This document shows, piece by piece, positions 35,921-45,418 of a DNA stretch of 64,000 nucleotides. A program made the position numbers and the translations under genes. Source of the stretch: Hyphomonadaceae bacterium (GTDB lineage Bacteria; Pseudomonadota; Alphaproteobacteria; Caulobacterales; Aquidulcibacteraceae); NCBI GenBank assembly GCA_016791445.1, contig JAEUMP010000012.1, forward strand, positions 162,949 through 226,948, given 5' to 3'. The number at the start of each line of letters is the position of its first letter. Position 1 is the stretch's first letter. The notes beneath the pieces were generated by a model. It did not search any database. It was not told the origin of the DNA and saw only the letters and a program-made list of their open reading frames with translations.

Positions 35921-38900
35921 TCAGAGATTCAGCAATGACGGATCGCCGCCCTGCGCCGTGATGTTCACCGTCACCGTCTTCTCCGTGGCCATGCGCGGCA
36001 GATAGTGCGGCCCGCCGGCCTTCGGCCCCGTACCGGAAAGCCCGAGACCGCCGAACGGCTGCACGCCCACCACGGCGCCGATGATCGAGCGGTTCACATA
36101 GGTATTCCCCGCCGGAACGGAAGACTGCACCGCTTCTGCGAAGCTTTCGAGACGGGAGTGGACGCCGAGCGTCAGCCCATACCCTTTCCGCGCCAGCGCG
36201 GCGCCGACCTTGGCGATCTCCGCCGGCGTATAGCGGATGACGTGCAGCACCGGCCCGAAGATCTCGCGGTCGATGCCGTCGAGCGAGGCCAGCTCCACGA
36301 TGGCGGGGCCGAAATAGGAGCCGTCGAGCCCGTCCACACTGCGCTGCGCGAGCACCTTCGCACTCCGGCGCATCTCACCCATGTGCTTGTCGAGCATGGC
36401 GCGCGCGTCCGCGTCGATCACCGGCCCCACATCGGTGCGCGCGTCAGCGGGATCGCCGATGCGCAGCTCGTCGAGGGCGCCGATGAGCTTTTCGATGATG
36501 AGGTCCGCCGTGTCGTGCGGCAGGAAGAGAAGGCGCAGGGCCGAGCAGCGTTGCCCGGCCGAGCCGAACGCCGAGAGGATCGCATCGTCGACGACCTGCT
36601 CGGCGAGCGCCGTCGTATCGACGAACATGCCGTTCAGGCCCCCCGTCTCGGCGATCAGCACCGGGATGGCGCCCTGCCGGTTCGCAAGCGTGCGGTTGAT
36701 GCGCTTGGCGGTTTCGGTGGAGCCGGTGAAGACGACGCCGCACACGCGCTCGTCCTCCGTCAGCGCCGCGCCGACAGTTTCGCCGGGGCCCGGCGTCAGA
36801 TGCAGCACGTTCTTCGGCAGGCCCGCTTCGAGAAAGAGGCGCACCGCTTCGGCCGCGATGATGGGCGTCTGCTCCGCGGGCTTGGCGATGACGGTGTTGC
36901 CCGCAGCCAGCGCGGCGGCGATCTGCCCTGTGAAAATCGCGAGCGGGAAATTCCACGGACTGATGCAGGCGAAGACACCGCGCCCGGTGAGTTCGAGGGC
37001 GTTCGTTTCTCCCGCCGGTCCCGGCAGGCGAAGCGCGCCGCCGAAATGCCGTTCGGCCTCGGCGGCGTAGTAGCGGCAGAAGTCGACCGCCTCGCGCACT
37101 TCGTCGATGCCGTCCTGGAAGGTACGCCCCGCCTCGCGTGCGATCAGCGCGATCAGGTGATCGGCGTTGTTCTCCAGCGCATCCGCCATCGCGCGCAGGT
37201 GCTGCGCGCGCGCGGCGCCGCCCAGCGCATTCCACGCCGGCTGCGCCGTTTCCGCCGAAGCAATCGCTGCGCGCACCTGCGCGACGCTTGCGTCGATCGC
37301 CGTGCCGATCGTCCGGGCGGATGCAGCCGGCGCCTTGCGGACGCTGCTCGCGGCGTCCTTGTCCGCGGCCTTCGCCGCGACGCCGTCGATGATCGGACCG
37401 GCGACGAACTGCATCGCGTCGATCTTCGCGACCGCCGCTTCGAACGCCGCGCGATCGGCGGCGATGGAGAGGTCACGTCCCGTTGAGTTGCGGCGGCTGG
37501 CCCCGAAGAGGCCGCCCGGCAGCGGCAGGCGCGGATGACGGCGCGGCGCGGCCTCCACCAGCGTGACGGGATCGGCGGCGACGAGATCGGGCGATACATC
37601 GTCGTCGAGGAAGGAATGCACGAAGGACGTGTTCGCGCCGTTCTCCAGGAGACGCCGCACGAGATAGGGCAACAGGTCCTCATGCCCGCCCACCGGCGCG
37701 TAGACGCGGACAGGCGCCGCAAACTCGGCCGCCGCGTAGAGCGCCTCCCCCATGCCGTGCAGACGCTGGAATTCGTACTCCTTGAAACGGCGCGCCTCCG
37801 CCATCCGCTTCACCGCCACGGCGGTATGGGCGTTGTGCGTGGCGAATTGCGGATAGATGTGCCCGCCGGCGCCGAGGAGATCGTCCGCGCAGACGAGATA
37901 GCTCAGATCAGTCGCGTGCTTGGTGGTGAACACCGGATAGTCCGCGCGGCCGTTCACCTGCGCGCGCTTGATCTCGCCGTCCCAGTACGCGCCCTTCACG
38001 AGCCGCGCCATGATCCGCATCTTCCGCGTGCGGGCGAGATCACCGATCATCGCGATCGCGGCGCGCGCGCGCTTCTGGTAGGCCTGCACGGCGAGGCCGA
38101 GTCCGCTCCAGCCTTTCAGCGACGGTTCAGACGCAAGGCGGTCCAGAATCTTGAGCGAGATGACGAGACGCTCGGTCTCCTCTGCATCGAGGCACAGATT
38201 GATGTCGGCGGACTTCGCGATCCTGCACAGTTCGAGCACGTCGCCGTAAAGCTCCGCAAAGACGCGTTCTTCATTGCGCGCCTCGTAGCGCGGATGCAGC
38301 GCGGACAGCTTCACCGAAATGCCCGAACGCGCTTCCGGTGCGCCGCCGCCGTCGGCGCCGACGGCGCGGATCGAGTTGGCGTAGCTTTCGAGATAGCGCT
38401 TGGCGTCGGCCGCCGTGCGGGCGCCTTCGCCGAGCATGTCGAAGGAGAAGAAGGACGCCTCGCCCGCCTTCACGAATCCGCGACCGCGCTTGATCGCGCC
38501 ATCGATGTCGCGGCCCAGCACGAACTGTTCGCCGAGGATGCGCATGGCCTGCATCGCGCCGGCGCGCACCACAGGCTCTCCCGCGCGGGAGACGAAACGC
38601 TTCATGAAGCCGGAGAAATCGCCCTTCAGGTCCTCCGAAAGCGACACCACGCGCCCCGTCAGCATCAGGCCCCAGGTGCCGGCGTTCACGAGCCACGAAT
38701 CGGAGTGCCCCAGATGTTCGGACCATTTGCCGGACTTGATCTTCTCCGCGATGAGGCGGTCGGCGGTGTCGTCGTCGGGCACGCGCAGGAGCGCTTCGGC
38801 GAGGCACATGAGCGCGAGGCCCTCGGCGTTCGAAAGCCCGAACTCCTCGAGGAAGCTCTCCATCACGCCCTTGCGGCGCTTCAGCGCCCGCGCCTTGCGC

Positions 38901-39046
38901 ACCACGGCGCGCGCTTCGGCCTCGACGCCCGCGCGCGCAGCGCCGTCCAGCGGCGACGCCGCGAGCAGCGCCGCCAGCGAAGCATCCTCCGGCGCATAGC
39001 GTCCGGCGTCGAGGGCGTCCCAGTTGTGCGTCAGCGGCGACATCAT
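35921..39046 (-). CDS. putA: Bifunctional proline dehydrogenase / L-glutamate gamma-semialdehyde dehydrogenase
   Basis: A 1041-residue protein. The N-terminal ~100 residues are helical and lack a ribbon-helix-helix DNA-binding domain, so it is a minimal PutA without autoregulation. The proline dehydrogenase barrel (about 130-450) shows ISVKLSALHPRYE, LCLDAEETERL and RLVKGAYWDGEIKRAQ. The aldehyde dehydrogenase domain (about 490-1010) shows SPWNFPLAIFTGQ, VFTGSTETAKRIN and the catalytic Cys834 in GQRCSALR, ending NRSIIGAVVGVQPFGG. It oxidises proline to glutamate at the membrane with FAD then NAD. Confidence 0.97.
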   Translation of the reverse strand: MMSPLTHNWDALDAGRYAPEDASLAALLAASPLDGAARAGVEAEARAVVRKARALKRRKGVMESFLEEFGLSNAEGLALMCLAEALLRVPDDDTADRLIAEKIKSGKWSEHLGHSDSWLVNAGTWGLMLTGRVVSLSEDLKGDFSGFMKRFVSRAGEPVVRAGAMQAMRILGEQFVLGRDIDGAIKRGRGFVKAGEASFFSFDMLGEGARTAADAKRYLESYANSIRAVGADGGGAPEARSGISVKLSALHPRYEARNEERVFAELYGDVLELCRIAKSADINLCLDAEETERLVISLKILDRLASEPSLKGWSGLGLAVQAYQKRARAAIAMIGDLARTRKMRIMARLVKGAYWDGEIKRAQVNGRADYPVFTTKHATDLSYLVCADDLLGAGGHIYPQFATHNAHTAVAVKRMAEARRFKEYEFQRLHGMGEALYAAAEFAAPVRVYAPVGGHEDLLPYLVRRLLENGANTSFVHSFLDDDVSPDLVAADPVTLVEAAPRRHPRLPLPGGLFGASRRNSTGRDLSIAADRAAFEAAVAKIDAMQFVAGPIIDGVAAKAADKDAASSVRKAPAASARTIGTAIDASVAQVRAAIASAETAQPAWNALGGAARAQHLRAMADALENNADHLIALIAREAGRTFQDGIDEVREAVDFCRYYAAEAERHFGGALRLPGPAGETNALELTGRGVFACISPWNFPLAIFTGQIAAALAAGNTVIAKPAEQTPIIAAEAVRLFLEAGLPKNVLHLTPGPGETVGAALTEDERVCGVVFTGSTETAKRINRTLANRQGAIPVLIAETGGLNGMFVDTTALAEQVVDDAILSAFGSAGQRCSALRLLFLPHDTADLIIEKLIGALDELRIGDPADARTDVGPVIDADARAMLDKHMGEMRRSAKVLAQRSVDGLDGSYFGPAIVELASLDGIDREIFGPVLHVIRYTPAEIAKVGAALARKGYGLTLGVHSRLESFAEAVQSSVPAGNTYVNRSIIGAVVGVQPFGGLGLSGTGPKAGGPHYLPRMATEKTVTVNITAQGGDPSLLNL

Positions 39047-39110
39047 CGCGATCCTAAGGTTGTGCGGAAGCTTCCCCTTGCCTCACAACGACGCCGTCGT
39101 CACCAGCCGT

Positions 39111-40418
39111 TCATCGGCGCGCCTGCAGCAATGTCACGTCGTCCAGCGCGACTTCGAGACGCAGATAATCGGCGCTCGTTCGGCGCGAGGCGGAAAACGC
39201 TCGCCGGCGGACAAGAAGCTTCACGCTCTCGCCGTCCGGGCGCGCGCTCAGCCAGGCATGCAGGTCACGGACGGTATCGAAACGGCGTCCATTTACGTCA
39301 TCGATCATGTCACCGACGCGCAATCCCGCGAGCTCGGCCGCTTCGCCCCGCTTGATGTGGATGATCTGCAGGGCGGGCATCGAGCTCGCTTCGGCGTCCG
39401 CCATGTCCTGTTCGTCGATCAGCATGCCCGACACAACGACCGCCTCTTTCATCAGCGGCGACTGCGAGGCGATGACGGGCGCGTCGATCTCGGTCTCGAC
39501 GCCGTTGCGACGCACCGCAAGGCGTACGCTTTTCTGGCGCCCGCGCAGTGCGGTCATCAGGTCGGGAACGCCTTCAAAACGGGGGCCGCCCGCGAGCCCG
39601 AGAACGACATCGCCGCCCTTCAACGGATAGTCCGCCGGCGCGTTCGGAAACGCGCGCGCAACCGTCAGCGTTTCGCTGGTGGCGCTGCGAAGCCAGTAGA
39701 CCGGCAAGTTCGGCAGTGTGGGATCGAGGCCGTTCTTCAGCGAATCGATGATCGGGCAGACATGTCTCATGGGCACGGCGAAGCCGAGGCCACCGCCGCT
39801 GGTCGCGGTGCTGATGCCGATCACTTGGCCGGCATCGACCGACAGCAAGGCGCCTCCCGAGTTTCCGGGATTCAGGCTCGCGTCCAGCTGCACATATTCT
39901 TGATTGCCGAGCGTGCGAATGCTCGAGACGATCCCCCGTGTCGCCGTGAAATTCAGCTCCCGCGGATGGCCGTATGCGACCACCGGCGAGCCTTGCACGA
40001 CTTTTTGCGTGCAACCGAGTCGCGCCTGTGTCGCGGTCGTCGGGACTTTGTCCGGCGGCAGACGCAGCACCGCAACGTCGAGGTGATTGTCGACGTAGAT
40101 TCGCTCAACCGGGAGCCACACCGACTCGGCGTCGCCGAACGCCACTTCGACAGTCGCAGGCGAACTCTGCGCGACGTGCGCGTTGGTGAGAATCCAGCCC
40201 CTGCCCTTGTCGATGAAAAATCCCGTACCCTGCCCGGTGCCGAAGCGGTCCGCGCCCAGCGGCCAGATCACGGTCGAGCGCACTTTCACGGTGTAGTTCT
40301 GCGCGTCGCGCAGCATGGCGCTCATGTCCGGCTCCGCGGCGCGCGGCGGCGTTCGCCTCGGCTGCGCCCATGCCGTAGTGGCGCACAAGACCATCGCCGC
40401 AGCCAACACCAGACGCAT
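39111..40418 (-). CDS. Periplasmic trypsin-like serine protease with PDZ domains (S1C/DegP-like)
   Basis: A 435-residue protein; the start at 40418 gives a clear signal peptide (VLAAAMVLCATTAWAQ), while an ATG at 40439 would add seven residues. The catalytic triad is His81 (TNAHVAQ), Asp114 (LDVAVLRL) and Ser187 (NPGNSGGALL). PDZ-like regions occur at about 255-300 (LKGGDVVLGLAGGP) and 350-400 (LAGLRVGDMIDDVNG). Such proteases handle misfolded envelope proteins or process specific substrates. The gene is transcribed away from the glycosyltransferase gene. Confidence 0.87.
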   Translation of the reverse strand: MRLVLAAAMVLCATTAWAQPRRTPPRAAEPDMSAMLRDAQNYTVKVRSTVIWPLGADRFGTGQGTGFFIDKGRGWILTNAHVAQSSPATVEVAFGDAESVWLPVERIYVDNHLDVAVLRLPPDKVPTTATQARLGCTQKVVQGSPVVAYGHPRELNFTATRGIVSSIRTLGNQEYVQLDASLNPGNSGGALLSVDAGQVIGISTATSGGGLGFAVPMRHVCPIIDSLKNGLDPTLPNLPVYWLRSATSETLTVARAFPNAPADYPLKGGDVVLGLAGGPRFEGVPDLMTALRGRQKSVRLAVRRNGVETEIDAPVIASQSPLMKEAVVVSGMLIDEQDMADAEASSMPALQIIHIKRGEAAELAGLRVGDMIDDVNGRRFDTVRDLHAWLSARPDGESVKLLVRRRAFSASRRTSADYLRLEVALDDVTLLQARR

Positions 40419-40589
40419 CACCGCCAACCCACCCTCCATCGCAATCGAGCCGCCGGAATTTGGCCGCAGGGGCAGGAGATGTCACGTTCTATCGGCGGCC
40501 GCCCGCGTGCCCGTCCGGTGCGGCGAACGGCGGCGCGTGACTTGGCGCGTGGGCGCCCCTATACCGCCCCTTCTCCAGACGGCCCAGAA

Positions 40590-41777
40590 ATGACCCAACA
40601 GGATCGACCGTTGATTCCCGCCGCCCCGGACCAGGACCCCACCCGACTCATGCTCGTGACCGACGCGTGGGAGCCGCAGGTCAATGGCGTGGTGCGCACG
40701 CTGTCGCGCGTCATCAAGGAACTGCGCGAGATGGGCGTGGAGGTTGAGGTCGTCTCGCCGAGCGACGGCTACAAGACCATGCCGCTCATCACCTACGAGG
40801 AGATCAAGCTGGCCATCGGCGCACGCGACGATGTGGAAGAGCGCTTCAAGGCCTTCGCGCCGGACGCCGTGCACATCGCCACCGAAGGCACGCTGGGCTG
40901 GGACGCGCGCCATATCTGCCTCGACTACAAGTTTCCGTTCACGACAAGCTATCACACGCAATTCCCGGAATATGTGCACGCGCGGTTCTGGTGGATTCCG
41001 ACATGGGCGGGCTACGCCTACATGCGCGCCTTCCACAACAAGAGCGGCCGCGTGATGGTGGCCACGCCGTCGATGATGGAGCGTCTGGAATCGCGCGGGA
41101 TGAAGAACATCACGGCGTGGAGCCGCGGCGTCGATACGGAGCTCTTCCATCCCTCCAAGCGCGGCATCGACGGCGGCGTGTACAAGGACCTTCCGAAACC
41201 TGTCTGGGCCTATGTCGGCCGCGTCGCGGTGGAAAAGAACATCGAGGCGTTCCTGAAGCTCGATCTGCCGGGCACGAAAGTGGTCGTCGGGGGCGGGCCG
41301 CTTCTGGAAGAGCTGCAGACAAAATATCCCGACGCAAAGTTCACCGGCCCGAAATTCGGCGACGAGCTGGCGCAGCATTATGCGGATGCGGATGTTTTCG
41401 TCTTCCCGAGCTTCACCGATACTTTCGGTCTGGTGATCCTGGAAGCAATGGCCGCGGGCACGCCGGTGGCGGGCTTCATGGCGCCGGGTCCGAAGGACAT
41501 CATCCCCGGTTCGGGCGCGGGCGCCGTGAACGACGATCTCAAGATCGCGTGCATGGAAGCCTTGAAGTGCGATCGCGAGACGACACGGAAATACGCGGAG
41601 AAATTCTCGTGGCGCGCCTGCGCGGAGGATTTCCTGCGCAATCTGCAGCCGCTGCCGAAACCTGAGAAAGTCCGCTTCTGGCGCCGCCTGCGCGCGCTGC
41701 GCAAGAAGAAGCCAAAGCCCGTCGCGCCCGGCGGAATCTTCCCCGGCGGTTCCGCGCCGCCGCCGCAGGCGCCCTAG
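40590..41777 (+). CDS. Family 4-type glycosyltransferase (MgtA/SqdX-like lipid glycosyltransferase group)
   Basis: A 395-residue GT-B enzyme. N-terminal LVTDAWEPQVNGVVRTLSRV is characteristic of the group that glycosylates diacylglycerol or phosphatidylinositol. Other signs are FTTSYHTQFPEYVHAR, a donor-binding region AYVGRVAVEKNIEAFL, and the EX7E region FTDTFGLVILEAMAAG. The last ~35 residues are basic and proline-rich (KKKPKPVAPGG). It converges on the pst operon, so glycolipid formation during phosphate limitation is possible. I see no good Pho box upstream of this gene itself. Confidence 0.87.
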   Translation: MTQQDRPLIPAAPDQDPTRLMLVTDAWEPQVNGVVRTLSRVIKELREMGVEVEVVSPSDGYKTMPLITYEEIKLAIGARDDVEERFKAFAPDAVHIATEGTLGWDARHICLDYKFPFTTSYHTQFPEYVHARFWWIPTWAGYAYMRAFHNKSGRVMVATPSMMERLESRGMKNITAWSRGVDTELFHPSKRGIDGGVYKDLPKPVWAYVGRVAVEKNIEAFLKLDLPGTKVVVGGGPLLEELQTKYPDAKFTGPKFGDELAQHYADADVFVFPSFTDTFGLVILEAMAAGTPVAGFMAPGPKDIIPGSGAGAVNDDLKIACMEALKCDRETTRKYAEKFSWRACAEDFLRNLQPLPKPEKVRFWRRLRALRKKKPKPVAPGGIFPGGSAPPPQAP

Positions 41778-41802
41778 CGGCCCCGAAGGCCTGCCCGCAC
41801 GC

Positions 41803-42828
41803 CTACCAGCGGATGTTCTTGCGCAGGTTGTAGCGCAGCCAGATCGCGAAGCCGTTGAGCAGGAGCGTCACAAACAGCAGCACCGCGCCGGCGGCGGCCG
41901 CGTTCTCGAGGAATTCCTTTTCCGGACGGCTCGTCCAGTTGAACATCTGGATCGGCAGCACGGTGAAGGACTGCGACAGCCAGCCCTGCCCGTCCGGCGC
42001 CCACGGCAGCCAGCTCAGGAACATGTCCGTCGTCGTGATCGTCGATTCATTGCCGGCTGCGTCATAGTAGGCGTGGCCGACTTCGCCCGGCGTCACGAAG
42101 GGCAGGAAAGCCACGAAGGTCAGCGCGCCGACGAGGATCAGCGGCGCTGTCTCGCCGATGGCGCGCGAGAGCGCGATGATCACGCCGGTGATGATGCCCG
42201 GCGTCGCGTAGGGCACGACGTGATGAGAGGTCGCCTGCCACTTCGATGCGCCGATCGACAGAGCCGCTTCGCGAATGCCCGCGGGCACTGCGCGCACCGC
42301 TTCGCGCGTCGCAACGATCACGACCGGCAGCACAAGCAACGCCAGCGTCAGCCCCGATGTCAGAATCGTCTGCCCGAACATCGCGCTGTTCGCGCCGAGT
42401 CCATAGACGAAGAGACCCAGCGCCAGCAGGCCGTAAATGATCGAAGGCACGCCGGCGAGATTGTTCACCGTCACTTCGATGACGGACGTCACGGGGTTCT
42501 TGCCTGCGTATTCCTCGAGATAGACGCCCGCCATCACGCCCACGGGAATGGCGATCGCTGCCGTCGTGAAGATGACGAGGAGTGAACCGACCCAGGCCGA
42601 GAGAATGCCCGCTTCGGCGGCGCTGGAGGCAGGGAAGCTGGTCAAGAAGCGAAGATCGAGCTTCGGCAGGCCGGTGTGCAGGAGATCGAACACGAGGGCT
42701 GCAAGCACGACGAGGCCGAGCATCGTCGCGAGGATGCCCCACACCGTGAAGCTGCGGTCGAAGAATTTGCGGCGCGCCAGCCCCGGCGGTGCGCGGAAAG
42801 GATCGGCGGCTTCGTCAGTGACGGCCAT
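41803..42828 (-). CDS. pstA: Phosphate ABC transporter permease PstA
   Basis: A 341-residue permease with six or more transmembrane segments. It shows the binding-protein-dependent permease motif around GIREAALSIGASKWQATSHHVVPYATPGIITG (split here: EAALSIGASKWQA then PGIITGVIIAL) and SRAIGETAPLILVGALTF, typical of PstA. The N-terminal extension is cytosolic. It is two bases downstream of pstC. The next gene is convergent, so pstB and phoU do not follow as they usually do. Confidence 0.94.
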   Translation of the reverse strand: MAVTDEAADPFRAPPGLARRKFFDRSFTVWGILATMLGLVVLAALVFDLLHTGLPKLDLRFLTSFPASSAAEAGILSAWVGSLLVIFTTAAIAIPVGVMAGVYLEEYAGKNPVTSVIEVTVNNLAGVPSIIYGLLALGLFVYGLGANSAMFGQTILTSGLTLALLVLPVVIVATREAVRAVPAGIREAALSIGASKWQATSHHVVPYATPGIITGVIIALSRAIGETAPLILVGALTFVAFLPFVTPGEVGHAYYDAAGNESTITTTDMFLSWLPWAPDGQGWLSQSFTVLPIQMFNWTSRPEKEFLENAAAAGAVLLFVTLLLNGFAIWLRYNLRKNIRW

Positions 42829-42829
42829 G

Positions 42830-43744
42830 TCAGTATGCCTCGCGATAGCGTCGCTGCAGCCAGAACGCGATGAGATTGAACGCCAGCGTCACCGCGAGGA
42901 GCGCGAAGCCCGCCGCGAAGATCGAATAGTATTCGATGGTGCCCACCGCGACGTCGCCGATGGCGACCTGCGCGATGTAGGCCGTGACGGTGGCGGCGGA
43001 CTCGGTGGGGTCGAACGTGAAATTCGGCTGCTGGCCGCCGGCGATGGCGACGATCATCGTTTCGCCAACCGCGCGCGACATACCCAGCACCAACGCGCCG
43101 GAAATCCCGGAGATCGCCGCCGGCAGCACGACATTCATCGAGGTTTCGAGCCGCGTCGCCCCCATGGCGAGCGAGCCTTCCCGAAGCGACGCCGGCACGG
43201 CGCGCATGGCGTCCTCCGAAAGCGAGGCGATGTAGGGCACGATGAGAATGCCGATGACGAGACCCGCAGACAGCATATTGAACGTCGGCAGATCGGGCAG
43301 GATCGTTGCGCGCAGGAACGGGGTGACGAGCGTGAGCGCAAAATAGCCGTAGATCACGGTCGGCACCGCCGCGAGCAGTTCGAGCACCGGCTTCACCGTC
43401 TCACGCGTGCGCGGCGAAGCGAACTCGGAGAGATAGATCGCCGCCACGAGCCCGACCGGCACAGCGAACGAGAGCGCCACCAATGTCGTGAGGAAGGTGC
43501 CCGCCAGCAACGGCGCAATGCCGTAGCGCGGATTCTGGAACAGCGGCGACCAGACGGTGTCCGTCAGGAAGTCGATCACCGACACCCGCGAGAAGAAGAT
43601 CGCGGATTCCTTCAGCAGCGTGAACACGATCGCGATCGTGATGAACACGGCCGCCGCTGCGGAGAGGAAGAGCGCGCCCTCGATCAGGCGCTCGCCGTAG
43701 CGAGGCCGCTTGACCGTGAAGTCGCGGGTGATCGGCGTGGCCAC
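42830..43744 (-). CDS. pstC: Phosphate ABC transporter permease PstC
   Basis: A 304-residue permease with six hydrophobic segments. It has PstC landmarks: ELLAAVPTVIYGYFALTLV, REGSLAMGATRLETSMNVV and SRAVGETMIVAIAGG. With PstA it forms the inner-membrane channel of the high-affinity phosphate importer. It is 21 bases after pstS and almost abuts pstA, consistent with one transcript. Confidence 0.94.
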   Translation of the reverse strand: MATPITRDFTVKRPRYGERLIEGALFLSAAAAVFITIAIVFTLLKESAIFFSRVSVIDFLTDTVWSPLFQNPRYGIAPLLAGTFLTTLVALSFAVPVGLVAAIYLSEFASPRTRETVKPVLELLAAVPTVIYGYFALTLVTPFLRATILPDLPTFNMLSAGLVIGILIVPYIASLSEDAMRAVPASLREGSLAMGATRLETSMNVVLPAAISGISGALVLGMSRAVGETMIVAIAGGQQPNFTFDPTESAATVTAYIAQVAIGDVAVGTIEYYSIFAAGFALLAVTLAFNLIAFWLQRRYREAY

Positions 43745-43765
43745 GACGGCTCTCCCGGTATCGCG

Positions 43766-44836
43766 TTACTCGGATTTCGTCTCGGGCGCGGCGACCAGCG
43801 GGCGCGCAAGGATTTCGCTGATGGTCGCGCCGACCGACTGGTGCCCGCCGAATGCGGTGCCGATGCGACGATCGGTGATGCGCTTGTCCAGCTCGGCGTA
43901 GGATTCCGCCGGCAACGGCACATAGCCGACCTGCGTGGCGAAACGGGCGCCGCCGGTGACGTAGAAGTCCATGAACATGCGCACAGGCGCGAGTTCGAGC
44001 GCATCGGCGTTCAGATAGAGGAACACAGGACGCGCGAGCGGTTGGTACGCACCGGCGATAACCGTTTCAGTGGACGGCGCCACGGGCGGCTTGCCATCAT
44101 GGCTGATCGTCAGCGCGCGCACGCGCGATGTATTGCCCTGCAGATAGGCCATGCCGAAATAGCCCATCGACCCGCGATCGCCGGAGACGCCCTGCACGGT
44201 GACGTTGTCATCTTCCGTGGGCGTGTAGTCGGTACGCGAGGACTTCGCCTTTCCGACGACTGCTTCGGTGAAATAGTCGAACGTGCCCGAGGCCGTGCCT
44301 GCGCCGTAGAGTTTCAGCGGCATGTTCGGGAACGACGGGTTGATCTGGTTCCAGTTCGTGATCTTGCCTTCGGCGGCGGGCTCCCACGCCTTCTTCAGTT
44401 CAGCGGACGTGATCGAGGTGACAGGGTTGTCAGGATGCACGACGACCGTCAGCGCGTCGAACGCGATGGGAATTTCGATGAACTTCACGCCGGCGGCGGC
44501 GCAGGCTTCCATTTCCGACTGCAGGATGGGACGAGACGCGCCCTGTATGTGCGTTTCGCCGCGGCAGAATTTGCGGAAGCCGCCGCCCGTGCCGGATTCC
44601 GCGACGGTGACGCGCGCGCGTCCCTTCTGCTGCGCCTGGAAGGCTTCACCCGCAGCCTCGGAGATCGGAAACACCGTCGACGAACCGTCGACGACCACGG
44701 TGAACACGCCGGCTTTCGCAGCGCTGTTCTTCGGCGCGCCGCCATCGCCGCACGCGGCGAGGAAGCTCACGACGAGCGCGCAGGCAGCGCCCTTTGCGGC
44801 GACGGCAAGGAACTTGTTCGGCAAATCTGCCCCCAT
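43766..44836 (-). CDS. pstS: Phosphate-binding protein PstS, predicted lipoprotein
   Basis: A 356-residue periplasmic substrate-binding protein with an N-terminal signal and probable lipobox (SFLAACG, Cys29). Ligand-binding segments include VVDGSSTVFPISEAAGEAF, ESGTGGGFRKFCRGET and GTASGTFDYF. It presents phosphate to PstCA. It is the first gene of the operon and has a Pho box about 80-105 bases upstream. Confidence 0.94.
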   Translation of the reverse strand: MGADLPNKFLAVAAKGAACALVVSFLAACGDGGAPKNSAAKAGVFTVVVDGSSTVFPISEAAGEAFQAQQKGRARVTVAESGTGGGFRKFCRGETHIQGASRPILQSEMEACAAAGVKFIEIPIAFDALTVVVHPDNPVTSITSAELKKAWEPAAEGKITNWNQINPSFPNMPLKLYGAGTASGTFDYFTEAVVGKAKSSRTDYTPTEDDNVTVQGVSGDRGSMGYFGMAYLQGNTSRVRALTISHDGKPPVAPSTETVIAGAYQPLARPVFLYLNADALELAPVRMFMDFYVTGGARFATQVGYVPLPAESYAELDKRITDRRIGTAFGGHQSVGATISEILARPLVAAPETKSE

Positions 44837-44913
44837 CTGAGGTCGGCGCTCCGGGAATCACGCGGGCGCTCATCGCGACGCGCGATCCGATAGGGAGCGC
44901 ACGCAACGGTCGC

Positions 44914-44942
44914 GTGAATGTTTTGTGACAGTTTGGTGACAG
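44914..44942 (-). promoter_or_regulatory. Pho box (PhoB operator) of pstSCA
   Basis: On the minus strand three 7-base direct repeats occur at exact 11-base spacing: CTGTCAC (44936-44942), CTGTCAC (44925-44931) and the weaker CATTCAC (44914-44920), separated by AT-rich 4-mers. This matches the consensus PhoB site of repeated CTGTCA with 11-base period. It lies 78-106 bases before pstS, in the right orientation. The third half-site suggests cooperative binding of more than one PhoB dimer. Confidence 0.88.
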
Positions 44943-45138
44943 TCGGACGCCACGTCCGCCGCTGCGCCTTGCGCGCCAAGTGTTTTCGGTTTCGCGGCGC
45001 CGGACTGGCGATGGCGTCGCACGGGCCTGGCGGGCAATGTTCGGCGCGTCAGCGGGCCGTTTACGGAACAGCAACCAATTTCCCGCGCCGAACCCTTGGC
45101 GGCCATGGGCGGGAGTACATCCATCAACGGCGAAAATT

Positions 45139-45418
45139 CCCCTTTACAAGGGGGTCCAACAACCCTATCTGCCCCGCTCACCGGCGGACCTGGAAACAGC
45201 GTCCACTAACGCTCCCCTCGGCCCAGGCCACACGGGGGACCGACTTCAGGCGTGAAAGCCTGCGGCACGGCCTCCCGGCGTAAGCTCCCGTCTCCGGACG
45301 GCGAAGGAAGCGGACCTGACATTAGGCATGTCCGACTAACGCCGGCCTGGGTTCAACATCGTCCCACACGACAGGACAGTCGCGTCCGTGGGGCTTCGAG
45401 GTTTATGGGGGCTGCCGG
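45139..45418 (+). ncRNA. Candidate structured leader (speF-type) upstream of ornithine decarboxylase gene
   Basis: The 476 bases after the Pho box (44943-45418) have no credible gene. From about 45139 the plus strand folds readily: a 6-bp hairpin (45139-45153); CAGGC/GCCTG with loop GTGAAA (45247-45262); a 7-bp helix (45275-45281 with 45339-45345) enclosing two hairpins, one with a UCCG tetraloop (45288-45301) and one at 45311-45334; and a nested hairpin at 45363-45392 just before the start codon. In alphaproteobacteria the speF motif RNA occupies this position before ornithine decarboxylase genes. I cannot align it to the model, so the family name is inferred from position and structure. Confidence 0.6.

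Noticed and set aside
39024-40589. Upstream extension of the glycosyltransferase frame
   Set aside because: The extension is antisense to the serine protease gene and is not protein-like. The conserved glycosyltransferase start is at 40590.
40440-40589. Pho box upstream of the glycosyltransferase
   Set aside because: Only isolated TGTCAC- and GTGAC-like half-sites without 11-base spacing are present.
44918-45283. Plus-strand frame of about 121 codons in the pst-decarboxylase gap
   Set aside because: It has no family features, uneven codon use, and overlaps the Pho box and structured leader.
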